Source: an uncultured Prevotella sp.
GTDB taxonomy: Bacteria > Bacteroidota > Bacteroidia > Bacteroidales > Bacteroidaceae
Assembly (NCBI GenBank): GCA_902798285.1
Contig: CADBVZ010000004.1
Coordinates: 62,001-126,000, forward strand
DNA length: 64,000 nucleotides
Reading direction: 5' to 3'
The notes under the pieces were generated by a model. It did not search any database. It was not told the DNA's origin and saw only the letters and a list, made by a program, of their open reading frames with translations. Positions 7,019 to 15,946 of the stretch are shown here, in pieces; the first letter of the stretch is position 1; every line of letters begins with the position of its first letter. The position numbers were made by a program, and so were the translations under genes.

Positions 7019-9031
7019 ATGAGGAAATTTACAATGCTCTGTCTGCTTGCCCTCGGCCTTACGGCATCGGCTCAGACCCACGTCCTCGACGTGAACACCA
7101 AGAAACTTGGGGCTCCCGTACAGCCTACGATGTACGGCATCTTCTTCGAGGATATCAACTACGCTGCCGATGGCGGCCTCTATGCCGAGATGGTGAAGAA
7201 CCGCTCGTTCGAATTCCCCCAGCGCCTCATGGGCTGGCGCGCCTTCGGTAAGTTCGAGGTACGCGATGACGGCCCCTTCGAGCGCAATCCCCACTACGTA
7301 CGTCTCTCCTACTCGGGCCATAGCGACAAGTTCACAGGTCTCGAGAACGAAGGCTTCTTCGGTATCGCCGTCAAGGAGGGCGCTGCCTATCGTTTCTCGC
7401 TCTGGGCACGTTGTCCTGAGGGCGGCAAGAGTACGCTCGAGGTGAGTCTCGTGGATAATGACACTATGGGCGAGGATCAGCGCTTTGTCCGTGTCAAGGT
7501 GAAGATCGAGGGCAGCGAGTGGAAGAAGTACACTACCGAAATCAAATCCCCCATTACCGAACCCAAGGCAGCCCTGCGCATCTTCCTCGCTGGCGACAAG
7601 GCCACTACCGATGTGGAGCATATCTCGCTCTTCCCCGTCGATACCTGGAAGGGGCGCGAGAATGGCATGCGTAAGGATCTGGCCCAGGCGCTCTTCGATA
7701 TGCATCCTGGCGTGTTCCGCTTCCCTGGCGGCTGCATCGTGGAGGGTACTACCCTCGCCGACCGCTATCAGTGGAAGAACACCGTGGGCCCCGTTGAGAA
7801 CCGTCCGCTCAATGAGAACCGCTGGCATTACACCTTCGGCTATCGTTTCTATCCCGATTATTTCCAGAGTTACGGTCTCGGCTTCTTCGAGTTCTTCCAG
7901 CTCTGCGAGGACTTCGGCTCAGAGCCCCTACCCGTCATCAGCTGCGGTTTGAGCTGTCAGTTCCAGAACCCCGATCCCACCAAGCCCGGCGTTCATGCTG
8001 CTCTCGACGAGCTGGAGCCTTATATCCAGGATGCCCTCGACCTTGTGGAGTTCGCCAATGGTCCGGTCGATTCCAAGTGGGGCAAGGTACGTGCCGAGAT
8101 GGGCCATCCCGAGCCCTTCAACCTGAAGTACCTAGGTGTGGGCAATGAGCAGTGGGACTACGACGAGCAGCATGGTAACTTCGGCGCTGTGTTCACCGAG
8201 CGCCTCAAGAAGTTCTCCGATGCCCTCCGTGCCAAGTACCCCTATCTCAAGCTCATCGGCACCACCGGTCCTAACTCCGAGGGTTGGGACTTCGACCTGC
8301 TGCAGCCCCGCATGAAGGAGCTCAAGGTCGATCTCTACGACGAGCACTACTATCGCAATGAGGAGTGGTTCCTCACCCACGGCCTGCGTTACGACTCTTA
8401 TGATCGCAAGGGCCCGAAAGTGTTTGCCGGCGAATATGCCTGCCACGGCAGCAACAAGCACAAGTGGAACCATTACTATACCTCTCTGTTAGAGGCTGCC
8501 CACATGACCGGTATCGAGCGCAATGCCGACATCGTCCACATGGCCACCTATGCACCCCTCTTCGCCCATGTCGAGGGCTGGCAGTGGCGTCCCGATGCCA
8601 TCTGGTTCGATAACCTCCGCATATTCAAGTCCGTGTCTTACTATGTGCAGCAGCTCTACGCCACGAACAAGGGCACTAACGTGCTCCCACTCACCATGGA
8701 AGGTAAGCCCGTAGCCGGTCAGGAGGGCCAGGACGGACTCTTCGCCAGCAGCGTGTTCGATAAGACCACCGGCGAGGTCATCGTCAAGGTAGTGAATACC
8801 GGCGATAAGCCACAGCCCCTTAGCATCCAATTTAATGGTATGAAGGGCACACGCACCGCCCAGATCATCACCCTCACCCATGATGGCGACGACGATGAGA
8901 ACACCCTCGACAATCCCGAGCGCATCATCCCCATCGAGGGCACCTGCCAGGTGGATGCAGGTAAAAAGGCCTCGCTCCTCTTAGACGACCTCCCCGCCAA
9001 GACCTTCCGCATTTACAAGATAAAGAAGTAA
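7019..9031 (+). CDS. Alpha-L-arabinofuranosidase, GH51
   Basis: A 670-aa secreted enzyme that removes terminal arabinofuranose from arabinan or arabinoxylan. The signal peptide is MRKFTMLCLLALGLTASAQ. The N-terminal part has the GH51 start (MYGIFFEDINYAADGGLYAE), then a CBM4-like beta domain at about residues 110-215. The catalytic barrel has the acid/base E377 in GNEQW and the nucleophile E472 in AGEYA. The C-terminus is a beta domain. Length fits periplasmic Bacteroidetes GH51 enzymes. Codons are strongly biased to C/G endings, suggesting high expression. It is transcribed alone and divergent from the kinase/sugar-porter operon. Confidence 0.94.
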   Translation: MRKFTMLCLLALGLTASAQTHVLDVNTKKLGAPVQPTMYGIFFEDINYAADGGLYAEMVKNRSFEFPQRLMGWRAFGKFEVRDDGPFERNPHYVRLSYSGHSDKFTGLENEGFFGIAVKEGAAYRFSLWARCPEGGKSTLEVSLVDNDTMGEDQRFVRVKVKIEGSEWKKYTTEIKSPITEPKAALRIFLAGDKATTDVEHISLFPVDTWKGRENGMRKDLAQALFDMHPGVFRFPGGCIVEGTTLADRYQWKNTVGPVENRPLNENRWHYTFGYRFYPDYFQSYGLGFFEFFQLCEDFGSEPLPVISCGLSCQFQNPDPTKPGVHAALDELEPYIQDALDLVEFANGPVDSKWGKVRAEMGHPEPFNLKYLGVGNEQWDYDEQHGNFGAVFTERLKKFSDALRAKYPYLKLIGTTGPNSEGWDFDLLQPRMKELKVDLYDEHYYRNEEWFLTHGLRYDSYDRKGPKVFAGEYACHGSNKHKWNHYYTSLLEAAHMTGIERNADIVHMATYAPLFAHVEGWQWRPDAIWFDNLRIFKSVSYYVQQLYATNKGTNVLPLTMEGKPVAGQEGQDGLFASSVFDKTTGEVIVKVVNTGDKPQPLSIQFNGMKGTRTAQIITLTHDGDDDENTLDNPERIIPIEGTCQVDAGKKASLLLDDLPAKTFRIYKIKK

Positions 9032-9038
9032 ACAAGTA

Positions 9039-9070
9039 ATCCCTCGCAGATTTGCGAGGGATTTATTTTT
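9039..9070 (+). terminator. Terminator of the GH51 gene
   Basis: A perfect 10-bp stem ATCCCTCGCA/TGCGAGGGAT with a 4-nt loop is followed by TTTATTTTT, starting 8 nt after the stop codon. Confidence 0.9.
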
Positions 9071-9215
9071 ATTTACAAATTGCCTTACAATACTCGCGTT
9101 TTCGTCAGCAGGCGGTCTGATGGTCGCAATTTAGCGAGTTTTGGGCCATTTTGGTAAGTATCTGATAACGTGACAGTTATGTTTTTACGTCAAAAGAGGG
9201 GTCACTTTTGGGTCG

Positions 9216-9281
9216 TCGAAATATAGTCTTTTGCTCATCGAAACATAGTCTTTCGCTCGTTCAGATATAGTCTTTCACCCT
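9216..9281. repeat. Three tandem 22-bp repeats with core ATAGTCTTT
   Basis: Copies begin at 9216, 9238 and 9260, an exact 22-bp period. All carry (A/C)ATAGTCTTT or TATAGTCTTT and differ mostly at the edges. An inverted copy of the core lies in the palindrome GTTTAGA-CTA-TCTAAAC at 9304-9320, and another GATAGTC lies at 9331-9337. Confidence 0.75.
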
Positions 9282-9405
9282 ATAGGAGATATTCGAACGA
9301 GTTGTTTAGACTATCTAAACCACCCGAAAAGATAGTCCAAACCCATGGTTTCAATGCTTTAAACTCCCCTTTAGCCATATTTCAACGCAGATGCACCATA
9401 AAAGA

Positions 9406-9450
9406 GCCTCTCCGTTACTCTAGTTCGAGTAAACGGAGAGGCACTTTTTT
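9406..9450. terminator. Bidirectional terminator downstream of the M3 peptidase
   Basis: A 15-bp stem (GCCTCTCCGTTACTC and its complement with one extra A) is bounded by AAAAG on the left and CACTTTTTT on the right, so it can work on both strands. It lies 14 nt past the stop of the minus-strand peptidase gene. Confidence 0.9.
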
Positions 9451-9463
9451 AGGCATATATTCT

Positions 9464-11584
9464 TTACAATCCTCTTGCCGGGAGGAGGGCTGAGGCGTCG
9501 GGCTGGGCCATGCCGGTGAAGTCGGTAAACATCTGCATGAGATCGCCGGTGTTGCCACGGCTCAGGATCTTATCACGCAGGTCCTGACCGGTCTCGGGCT
9601 TCAGGGCACCACGCTGGGCGAAGACATTGGCAATGTTGACTGCGAGGACCTCGGTCCATAGGTAGCTGTAATAGCCTGCGGCATAGCCACCGCCAAACAC
9701 GTGGTTGAAGTAGCTGGTGCTATAGCGTGGGGGAATCTGCGGATTGAGCAGACCTATCTGGCGCAGGGCATCGGTCTCGAACTGGGCAGTCTGATCGGGG
9801 GTAGGAACATCCTCAGGGGCAAGCATGTGCCAAGCCATATCGAGGCAGGTGGCGGCGAGGTTCTCGCCCAGAGCATAGGCAGTCTGGAAGTTGATACTCT
9901 TCAGCATGCGCTCCTTCAGATCGGCAGGCATGGGCTGGCCGGTTTCGCAATGGCGGGCGTAGTTATCGAACACCTCGGGAATGGAGGCAAACGACTCATT
10001 GAACTGTGAGGGCATCTCGACAAAGTCGCGAGCCACACTGGTGCCACTGAGACTATTGTACTGGCAATTGGAGAGCATGCCGTGGAGGGCGTGGCCAAAC
10101 TCATGGAACATGGTGGTTACCTCATCCCAAGTGAGCAGTGAGGGCTGACCTTCGGGGGCCTTGGCGTTATTACATACATTAAAGATAATAGGCTTCTGAC
10201 CCCACTGGCGACTCTGTTTCTGGAAGCCGTCCATCCAGGCACCACCACGCTTCGTGGGGCGACGGAAATAATCGACATAGAACAGGGCGAGGCTGCTGCC
10301 ATCCTTATCGAGCACCTCAAAGGCGCGCATGTCGGGATGATAGGTAGGAATATCGGTGCGCTCCTTGAACGAGAGGCCATAGACGCGATTGGCGGCATAG
10401 AACACACCATTCTGCAAAACGCTGTCAACGGTGAAATAAGGCTTCACCTCGTCGTCGGAGATATTGAGCTCGGCTTTCTTCATCTTGGCAGAATAATAGA
10501 AGCGATCGTAGGGCTGGAGCTTGAAATCGGGGCCCTCCGACTGCTGTGCGAAAGCCTCAATGGCCTTGGTCTCGAAATCGGCCTTAGGCGTATAAGCGGC
10601 GATGAGCGACTTCAGGAATCCGTAGACATTCTCGGGGGTCTTGGCCATGGTACGTTCCAGAGAATAAGAGGCATAGTTGGGATAGCCCATGATCTCGGCC
10701 TGCTCAGCACGCAACTTGGCTATCTCGCAAGCCAGGGCGAAAGTGTTGTGCTCCTTCTTAGTACCATCGGCACGATGGATGGAGGCCTCGTAGACACGCT
10801 TGCGGAGTTCGCGATTGTCGAGACTGGCCAGGATGGCCTGCTGGGTGGTATTGACGATGACGATGGCATAGGCGGCCTTTCCGCCACGGCTGTCAGCATC
10901 CTTACGGCACTGGGCCAGATCGGCCTCACTGAGACCGGCGAGGTCTTCTTTCTTATCGACCCACACCACAGCATCGTTAGTGGCGGCAGGCAGATCGTCG
11001 CCCCACTGCTGCTGAAGGTCGGAGATGCGGAGGTTGATCTCCTTCATACGCTCCATCTTATCGTCGGGCAGAAGGGCACCTCTGCGAACGAAGCTCTTAT
11101 AGGTTTCCTCGAGCAGTTTCTTATCCTCGCCCTGAAGCGACTCGTACTCGCGTTCGTAGACCTGACGAACTCTTTCGAAGAGATCCTTATTAAATGAAAT
11201 CTCGTTCTCGAGTTCGGTGATCATCGGGGTGACTTCTTTTTCGATGGCGGCAATCTCATCGGTCTTATCGGCATTGGTGAGGGCGAAGAACACCCGGCCC
11301 ACACGATCGAGGGTGCGCTCGCTCTCCTCGAGGGCGAGAATGGTGTTCATAAACGTGGGCTCATCGGGATTCTCGACAATGGCCTTGATGTTGTCGCGTG
11401 TCTGCTGGAAAGCGGCTTTGAAGGCTGGCATGTAGTCGGAAGTCTTGATCTTGCTGAAATCGGGAGCACCAAAGGGCAGCTGACTCTCAACCAACAAGGG
11501 ATTCTCATTTTGGGACTGCTGACAGCCCGAAAGCGGCATCGACAAAGCGGATGCGATAGTTAATGTCATAATAGTTTTCTTCAT
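9464..11584 (-). CDS. M3-family zinc metallopeptidase (Dcp/oligopeptidase A-like) lipoprotein
   Basis: A 706-aa peptidase starting MKKTIMTLTIASALSMPLSGC at 11584; a longer reading upstream would run into the transporter gene. LSGC is a lipobox, so it is probably a periplasmic or surface lipoprotein. The zinc motif is HEFGH (TMFHEFGHALHGM) and the third ligand region is NESFASIPE. Length matches peptidyl-dipeptidase Dcp and oligopeptidase A, which cut short peptides. It follows the BASS-like transporter gene by 20 nt and has no separate -7 box, so the two probably share a transcript. Confidence 0.93.
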   Translation of the reverse strand: MKKTIMTLTIASALSMPLSGCQQSQNENPLLVESQLPFGAPDFSKIKTSDYMPAFKAAFQQTRDNIKAIVENPDEPTFMNTILALEESERTLDRVGRVFFALTNADKTDEIAAIEKEVTPMITELENEISFNKDLFERVRQVYEREYESLQGEDKKLLEETYKSFVRRGALLPDDKMERMKEINLRISDLQQQWGDDLPAATNDAVVWVDKKEDLAGLSEADLAQCRKDADSRGGKAAYAIVIVNTTQQAILASLDNRELRKRVYEASIHRADGTKKEHNTFALACEIAKLRAEQAEIMGYPNYASYSLERTMAKTPENVYGFLKSLIAAYTPKADFETKAIEAFAQQSEGPDFKLQPYDRFYYSAKMKKAELNISDDEVKPYFTVDSVLQNGVFYAANRVYGLSFKERTDIPTYHPDMRAFEVLDKDGSSLALFYVDYFRRPTKRGGAWMDGFQKQSRQWGQKPIIFNVCNNAKAPEGQPSLLTWDEVTTMFHEFGHALHGMLSNCQYNSLSGTSVARDFVEMPSQFNESFASIPEVFDNYARHCETGQPMPADLKERMLKSINFQTAYALGENLAATCLDMAWHMLAPEDVPTPDQTAQFETDALRQIGLLNPQIPPRYSTSYFNHVFGGGYAAGYYSYLWTEVLAVNIANVFAQRGALKPETGQDLRDKILSRGNTGDLMQMFTDFTGMAQPDASALLPARGL

Positions 11585-11604
11585 AATTTTATTATATTCA
11601 TAAA

Positions 11605-12558
11605 TTATTGATGTTTCTTGCGATATTCCCAAAGCTCTACGCTATTGACGATGTTCTGCCACAGCACGTAGCAGCCGGCGCCTACCGAGGCCACGGGGTT
11701 GAGGTAAGTATAGGCCACCCAGATACTGAGGGCGGTATTCTTCTGGAAAGAGGCCTGACCGCCATCGATCTCATCGCCTAGATGGCGTCCGATGGAGCGC
11801 CCCATGAGGAAGAGCACGAAGCAGAGTATCAGGCTCATGACGGCAATCATGAGGAGGGTGCGCAGGGCAGCATCGCTATGAACGATATTGCGGACAGTGA
11901 CTCCCGAGGTAACGGCGAGCTGGGCTGACCAGAGATAGAACGAGAGATCGGGGATGCTGACGAGCCAGGCACAGAAGCGCTTGGCGTAATGCTGCACCCA
12001 CCAGCCCAGCAACAACGGCAACACCAACACGAGGGCCAGTTTCTGCAGGATGATGAGGAACACCTGCCAGAAGCCCAGACCGGCTCCACGCTCCAACAGA
12101 GGGAACACGGCGGGAATCATGAGGGCCGAGGCAAAGGCGGAGATAACGACATAAGCCGTCATGGTATTGATGTTGCCGCCTATCTTGGCTGTGACTACAG
12201 GCGCTGCCGTAGCCGCAGGACCGATGATACAGGTAAGGACACTTTCCCACAGCAGCTTTTGTTCGGGATTACCCTCGACGTGGAAGATGATCCACACATT
12301 GAGCGCCACAAGGGCTACCTGAGCCAGCAATACGCCTAGATGCCAACGATGGGGGCGCATCTGATGGAAATCGATACGACAATAGGTGGAAAAGAGTGTT
12401 GAGAACACCATGAAGGGGAATATGGAATCGACTACTTCGCCCAGCACATCGCCAGCGGCATCGAGCTGCGGTACGAAGTAGAACAACAGATAGACCACAG
12501 TACCCACGGCAATAGCCACAGGTAAAGTCCAGTCCTTCAGGAATTGTTTCAAATTCAT
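11605..12558 (-). CDS. BASS-like (bile acid:sodium symporter family) membrane transporter
   Basis: A 317-aa protein with about 9-10 membrane helices, starting MNLKQFLKDW at 12558. The pattern PFMVFSTLFS, the conserved CIIGPAATAAPVV block and GGNINTMTAYV resemble the bile-acid/arsenite-type transporters of the BASS superfamily. The substrate is unknown. The start is fixed by the promoter: the -7 box lies only 4 nt upstream of this ATG, and the in-frame codon at 12585 lies before the box. The mRNA is therefore probably leaderless. It is divergent from metF across repeat cassette 2. Confidence 0.75.
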   Translation of the reverse strand: MNLKQFLKDWTLPVAIAVGTVVYLLFYFVPQLDAAGDVLGEVVDSIFPFMVFSTLFSTYCRIDFHQMRPHRWHLGVLLAQVALVALNVWIIFHVEGNPEQKLLWESVLTCIIGPAATAAPVVTAKIGGNINTMTAYVVISAFASALMIPAVFPLLERGAGLGFWQVFLIILQKLALVLVLPLLLGWWVQHYAKRFCAWLVSIPDLSFYLWSAQLAVTSGVTVRNIVHSDAALRTLLMIAVMSLILCFVLFLMGRSIGRHLGDEIDGGQASFQKNTALSIWVAYTYLNPVASVGAGCYVLWQNIVNSVELWEYRKKHQ

Positions 12559-12562
12559 GCTG

Positions 12563-12570
12563 CAAAGGTA
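12563..12570 (-). promoter_or_regulatory. -7 box of the BASS-like transporter, 4 nt from the start codon
   Basis: The minus strand reads TACCTTTG-CAGC-ATG. With a start site expected about 5-7 nt after the box, transcription would begin at or next to the ATG. The TTCG of the cassette iteron is 14 nt upstream. Confidence 0.75.
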
Positions 12571-12577
12571 GTGATAA

Positions 12578-12659
12578 TTTGGCACGAATTACGCGAATTA
12601 ACACGAAAATAGTTCATAAATCGAAAAAAATTCGTGAAATTCGTGGAATTCGTGCCTAA
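12578..12659. repeat. Divergent-promoter repeat cassette 2 (AATTCGTGN iterons in inverted arms)
   Basis: It is built like cassette 1 at 1123-1191: GGCACGAATT at one end, AATTCGTGCC at the other, and each arm made of three 9-bp AATTCGTGN units ending in CC. The metF-side arm is the cleanest (units ending A, G, CC). It fills the space between the two divergent -7 boxes. Confidence 0.85.
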
Positions 12660-12666
12660 AAATTAT

Positions 12667-12674
12667 TAACTTTG
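12667..12674 (+). promoter_or_regulatory. -7 box of metF
   Basis: TAACTTTG lies 9 nt before the ATG at 12684. An in-frame TTG at 12672 is part of the box and cannot be the start. The iteron TTCG is 14 nt upstream. Confidence 0.75.
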
Positions 12675-12683
12675 CAGCCAATT

Positions 12684-13640
12684 ATGAGTGTAACAGAGTT
12701 TATTCACCAAGATAAAGCAGCGAGGAGATTCTCGATTGAGGTGCTTCCACCGCTGAAAGGTACGGGTACTGAGAAGTTGTTTGCCGATATCGACAAACTG
12801 CGCGAGCTAGACCCTGCCTATATCAACATCACCACCCACCATTCAGAGTTCGTGTATCGTGAACTGGAGAACGGCAACTTTGAGCGTCAGCGTATCCGCC
12901 GTCGCCCTGGTACTGTAGCCATAGCAGCTGCCATCCAGCAGCGATACGGCATTCCCGTTCAGCCCCACGTGATCTGTAGCGGATGTACCGTTGAGGATAT
13001 AGAATACGAACTGCTCGACCTGCAGTTCCTAGGTATCAGCGACCTGTTGCTGTTGCGTGGCGACAAGGCGAAGGAGGACAGTCGATTCGTACCTACTCCT
13101 GGCGGTCATGCCCACACCACAGAGCTGATGGCGCAGGTGAAGCGATTCAACGAAGGATTCTTCGCCGACGGATCGCCTATCAAAAAACCGGGCAAGAAAT
13201 TCGACTACGGAGTGGCTTGTTATCCTGAGAAGCATGAGGAGGCGCCTAATCTGGAGATGGACATGCAATATCTGAAGCAGAAGCAGGATCTGGGGGCGCA
13301 ATATGCGGTGACCCAGCTGTTCTACGACAACGAGAAATACTTCCAGTTTGTGGAGAAGGCACGGGCCATGGACATTACCATACCTATTATACCGGGTATC
13401 AAGCCGATGGCCAAACTATCGCAGCTGACTGTGGTGCCGAAAACCTTCCATTGCGACATACCTGAGGCGCTGGCCAAGGAGGTGGTGAAGTGCAAGACCG
13501 ACGAGGATGCACGCCAACTGGGTATTGAATGGACCACTCAGCAGTGTAAGGAGCTCTACGAGCACGGCGTGCATAATATACATTTCTATACGGTAAGCGC
13601 CGTGGACTCAGTATTAGAAGTCGGCAGGCGACTTCTTTAG
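12684..13640 (+). CDS. metF: Methylenetetrahydrofolate reductase
   Basis: A 318-aa flavoenzyme that reduces 5,10-methylene-THF to 5-methyl-THF for methionine synthesis. The barrel motifs are present: SIEVLPP near the start (the catalytic Glu strand), QPHVICSG, DLLLLRGD, and YPEKHEEAPN. The last block binds folate and FAD in this family. Full length for bacterial MetF. It starts MSVTEFIHQ at 12684, 9 nt after the promoter box. It is followed by holB-like and ricT genes on the same strand with a short repeat-rich gap. Confidence 0.95.
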   Translation: MSVTEFIHQDKAARRFSIEVLPPLKGTGTEKLFADIDKLRELDPAYINITTHHSEFVYRELENGNFERQRIRRRPGTVAIAAAIQQRYGIPVQPHVICSGCTVEDIEYELLDLQFLGISDLLLLRGDKAKEDSRFVPTPGGHAHTTELMAQVKRFNEGFFADGSPIKKPGKKFDYGVACYPEKHEEAPNLEMDMQYLKQKQDLGAQYAVTQLFYDNEKYFQFVEKARAMDITIPIIPGIKPMAKLSQLTVVPKTFHCDIPEALAKEVVKCKTDEDARQLGIEWTTQQCKELYEHGVHNIHFYTVSAVDSVLEVGRRLL

Positions 13641-13672
13641 TGGTTAGGGGTTAGAGGTTAGTGGTTAGAGAT

Positions 13673-14785
13673 ATGTCTTTTAGTGAGGTTATAGGACAGA
13701 AGGAAGCTGAGGAAAGGCTGATGCAGATGGTGAAGGAAGACCGTCTGCCTCATGCGTTGATGCTCTGCGGTCCGCAGGGAAGCGGAAAACTCCCTCTGGC
13801 AGTGGCCTTCGCCAGTTATCTGCTCGACAACGGCACGCCATCGGCAAAGGCGATGCTGGATAAGCTGGAGCATCCTGACCTGCACTTCACCTACCCCACC
13901 ATCAAGCTGCCCTCGATGAGTGCCGACCACAAGCCCGTGAGCGATGATTTTGCCAAAGAGTGGCATGAACTCGTGATGCGAGGCCTGTACTTCACGATGG
14001 AGGACTGGATGGAAGCCATGGGAGCCGAAAACCAGCAGGCCATCATCACTGCCGGCGAAAGCGACGACCTGGTAAAGAAACTCTCGCTGAAATCGAGTCA
14101 GGGTGGCTATAAGGTATGCATCGTGTGGTTGCCTGAGAGGATGAACATAGAATGTGCCAACAAGCTGTTGAAGCTTATTGAGGAGCCACCCCAGCAGACC
14201 GTGTTTATCATGGTGTGCGAGGAGCCCGACAAACTATTGGAGACCATCCGGAGCCGCGTGCAGCGGATTGACATACGTAAAATCAGCAATGAGGACATAG
14301 AAAGTGCTCTCGTGGAGCGCAGAGGCATCAATGAAGACGATGCACACCGCATAGCCCGACTGGCTAACGGCAGCTGGCTGAAGGCGATGGACGAACTGCA
14401 GGTGGGTTCTGAAAACGAGTTGTTTCTCGATATGTATATCATGCTGATGCGTCTGGCTTACCAGCGTAAGATAAAGGATCTGCGCAAGTGGAGTGAGCAG
14501 ATGGCGGCGATGGGGCGTGAGAAGCAAAAGCGCTGGCTCAACTTCTTTCTGCGCATGACAAGGGAGAACTTCATGTACAACTTCCAGAACGAGGAGCTTT
14601 GCTACATGACCCAGCAGGAGGAGAACTTCGCCAAGAACTTCGCCCGCTTCATTAACGAGAACAACATTCTGGCCATCAACGATTTGGCAAATCTTGCCAT
14701 TCGCGACATCGGACAGAACGCCAACGGAAAGATCGTATTCTTCGACTTGGCATTGCAAATGATAGTACTGTTATTACAGAAATAA
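13673..14785 (+). CDS. holB: DNA polymerase III delta' subunit-like ATPase
   Basis: A 370-aa AAA+ protein starting MSFSEVIGQKEAEERL at 13673. It has the clamp-loader pattern: LPHALMLCGPQGSGK near residues 26-40, LLKLIEEPPQQTVFI and a sensor block ending SRVQRIDI. The P-loop ends GKL rather than GK(S/T), which fits the delta' subunit, a stator that does not need ATP hydrolysis. It would assemble with DnaX, encoded at the start of the window. Only 3 nt separate it from ricT, so the two are co-transcribed. Confidence 0.85.
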   Translation: MSFSEVIGQKEAEERLMQMVKEDRLPHALMLCGPQGSGKLPLAVAFASYLLDNGTPSAKAMLDKLEHPDLHFTYPTIKLPSMSADHKPVSDDFAKEWHELVMRGLYFTMEDWMEAMGAENQQAIITAGESDDLVKKLSLKSSQGGYKVCIVWLPERMNIECANKLLKLIEEPPQQTVFIMVCEEPDKLLETIRSRVQRIDIRKISNEDIESALVERRGINEDDAHRIARLANGSWLKAMDELQVGSENELFLDMYIMLMRLAYQRKIKDLRKWSEQMAAMGREKQKRWLNFFLRMTRENFMYNFQNEELCYMTQQEENFAKNFARFINENNILAINDLANLAIRDIGQNANGKIVFFDLALQMIVLLLQK

Positions 14786-14788
14786 TAT

Positions 14789-15946
14789 ATGGAGAAAACT
14801 AAGGAACATACGATGATGGTGGGGTGCGACAGAGGCTTGTGCCATCAGGCCGTAGGCCGACAGGACAGACAGTTGAACACTTACGACTGGCTGGCTGACG
14901 TGCCTGGAAACACCGACACCACTGACCTCGTGGAGGTGCAGTTCAAGCACACCCGCAAGGGATATTACCACAACGTGAATAACCTCGATCTGAAGAAAGG
15001 CGATATCGTAGCCGTAGAGGCAAGTCCGGGTCACGACATCGGCGTAGTGACACTGACGGGCAGACTCGTGAAACTCCAGTTGAAGAAGGTCAACATCAAG
15101 AGTCCCGACGATATTAAGCGCATCTATCGCATAGCCCGCGAGACCGATTTGCAGAAATGTCGTGAGGCCAAGGCACGCGAGCACTCTACGATGATTGAGA
15201 GCAGAAAGATAGCCAAGGGTCTGGGACTCGACATGAAGATAGGCGACGTGGAGTATCAGGGCGATGGCAACAAGGCGATATTCTATTATATTGCCGATGA
15301 GCGTGTGGACTTCCGTCAGCTGATTAAGGATCTGGCTGCTGCCTTCCATGTTCGCATCGAGATGAAACAGATTGGTGCCCGTCAGGAGGCAGGACGCATA
15401 GGCGGTACAGGCCCATGTGGACGTGAGCTCTGCTGCGCCACCTGGATGAAGAACTTCTCGAGTGTCAGCACCAATGCTGCCCGTTTCCAGGACATCTCGC
15501 TGAATCCGCAGAAGCTGGCTGGCATGTGCGCCAAGCTAAAGTGCTGTCTGAACTACGAGGTTGACGACTATGTAGAGGCCGGCAAGAAGCTGCCCCCGAA
15601 GGAAGTGCTGCTGCAGACGATGGACTCAGAATACCATCTGTTTAAGAGCGATATCCTGGCAGGACTCGTCACCTACTCCACCGATAAGAACATTGCCGCT
15701 AATCTGGAGACGATTACGGCTGAAAGAGCTAAGGAGGTGATTGAGATGAACCGCCGAGGCGAGAAGCCTGTATCATTACAGGAAGACGGCAGGAAGCCTG
15801 TGGAGGAGAAACACAACATCGATCTGGCTGGAGGCGACATCAGCCGATTCGACAAAGCCAAGAAAAAGAAAAAGAAGAAGCACAAGAATAACAACGGAGC
15901 AAACGGTGGCAACAATGGTGGTGCCAACAAGCAACATGCGGAATAA
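14789..15946 (+). CDS. PSP1-domain protein, RicT (YaaT)-like
   Basis: A 385-aa cytosolic protein with the PSP1 C-terminal domain. The N-terminal motif VGCDRGLCH and the later cysteine blocks GPCGRELCC and MCAKLKCC match RicT/YaaT, which in Bacillus carries Fe-S clusters as part of the RicAFT complex controlling RNase Y. That role is not shown in Bacteroidetes. The last 30 residues are a Lys-rich then Asn/Gly-rich tail, probably disordered. It overlaps the gldH start by 11 nt. Confidence 0.88.
   Translation: MEKTKEHTMMVGCDRGLCHQAVGRQDRQLNTYDWLADVPGNTDTTDLVEVQFKHTRKGYYHNVNNLDLKKGDIVAVEASPGHDIGVVTLTGRLVKLQLKKVNIKSPDDIKRIYRIARETDLQKCREAKAREHSTMIESRKIAKGLGLDMKIGDVEYQGDGNKAIFYYIADERVDFRQLIKDLAAAFHVRIEMKQIGARQEAGRIGGTGPCGRELCCATWMKNFSSVSTNAARFQDISLNPQKLAGMCAKLKCCLNYEVDDYVEAGKKLPPKEVLLQTMDSEYHLFKSDILAGLVTYSTDKNIAANLETITAERAKEVIEMNRRGEKPVSLQEDGRKPVEEKHNIDLAGGDISRFDKAKKKKKKKHKNNNGANGGNNGGANKQHAE

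Larger units (their letters stand above)
9032..9463. other. Gene-free stretch with terminators and 22-bp repeats
   Basis: This 432-bp interval holds the GH51 terminator at its start, a set of ATAGTC repeats in the middle and a bidirectional terminator at its end. The only open frame is short and shows no family pattern. Confidence 0.7.

Noticed and set aside
9216-9281. Short CRISPR array
   Set aside because: The 22-bp units are contiguous and near-identical with no spacers, and no cas genes are nearby.
9302-9493. 63-codon plus-strand frame between GH51 and the M3 peptidase
   Set aside because: It runs through a strong terminator hairpin and has no recognisable sequence pattern.
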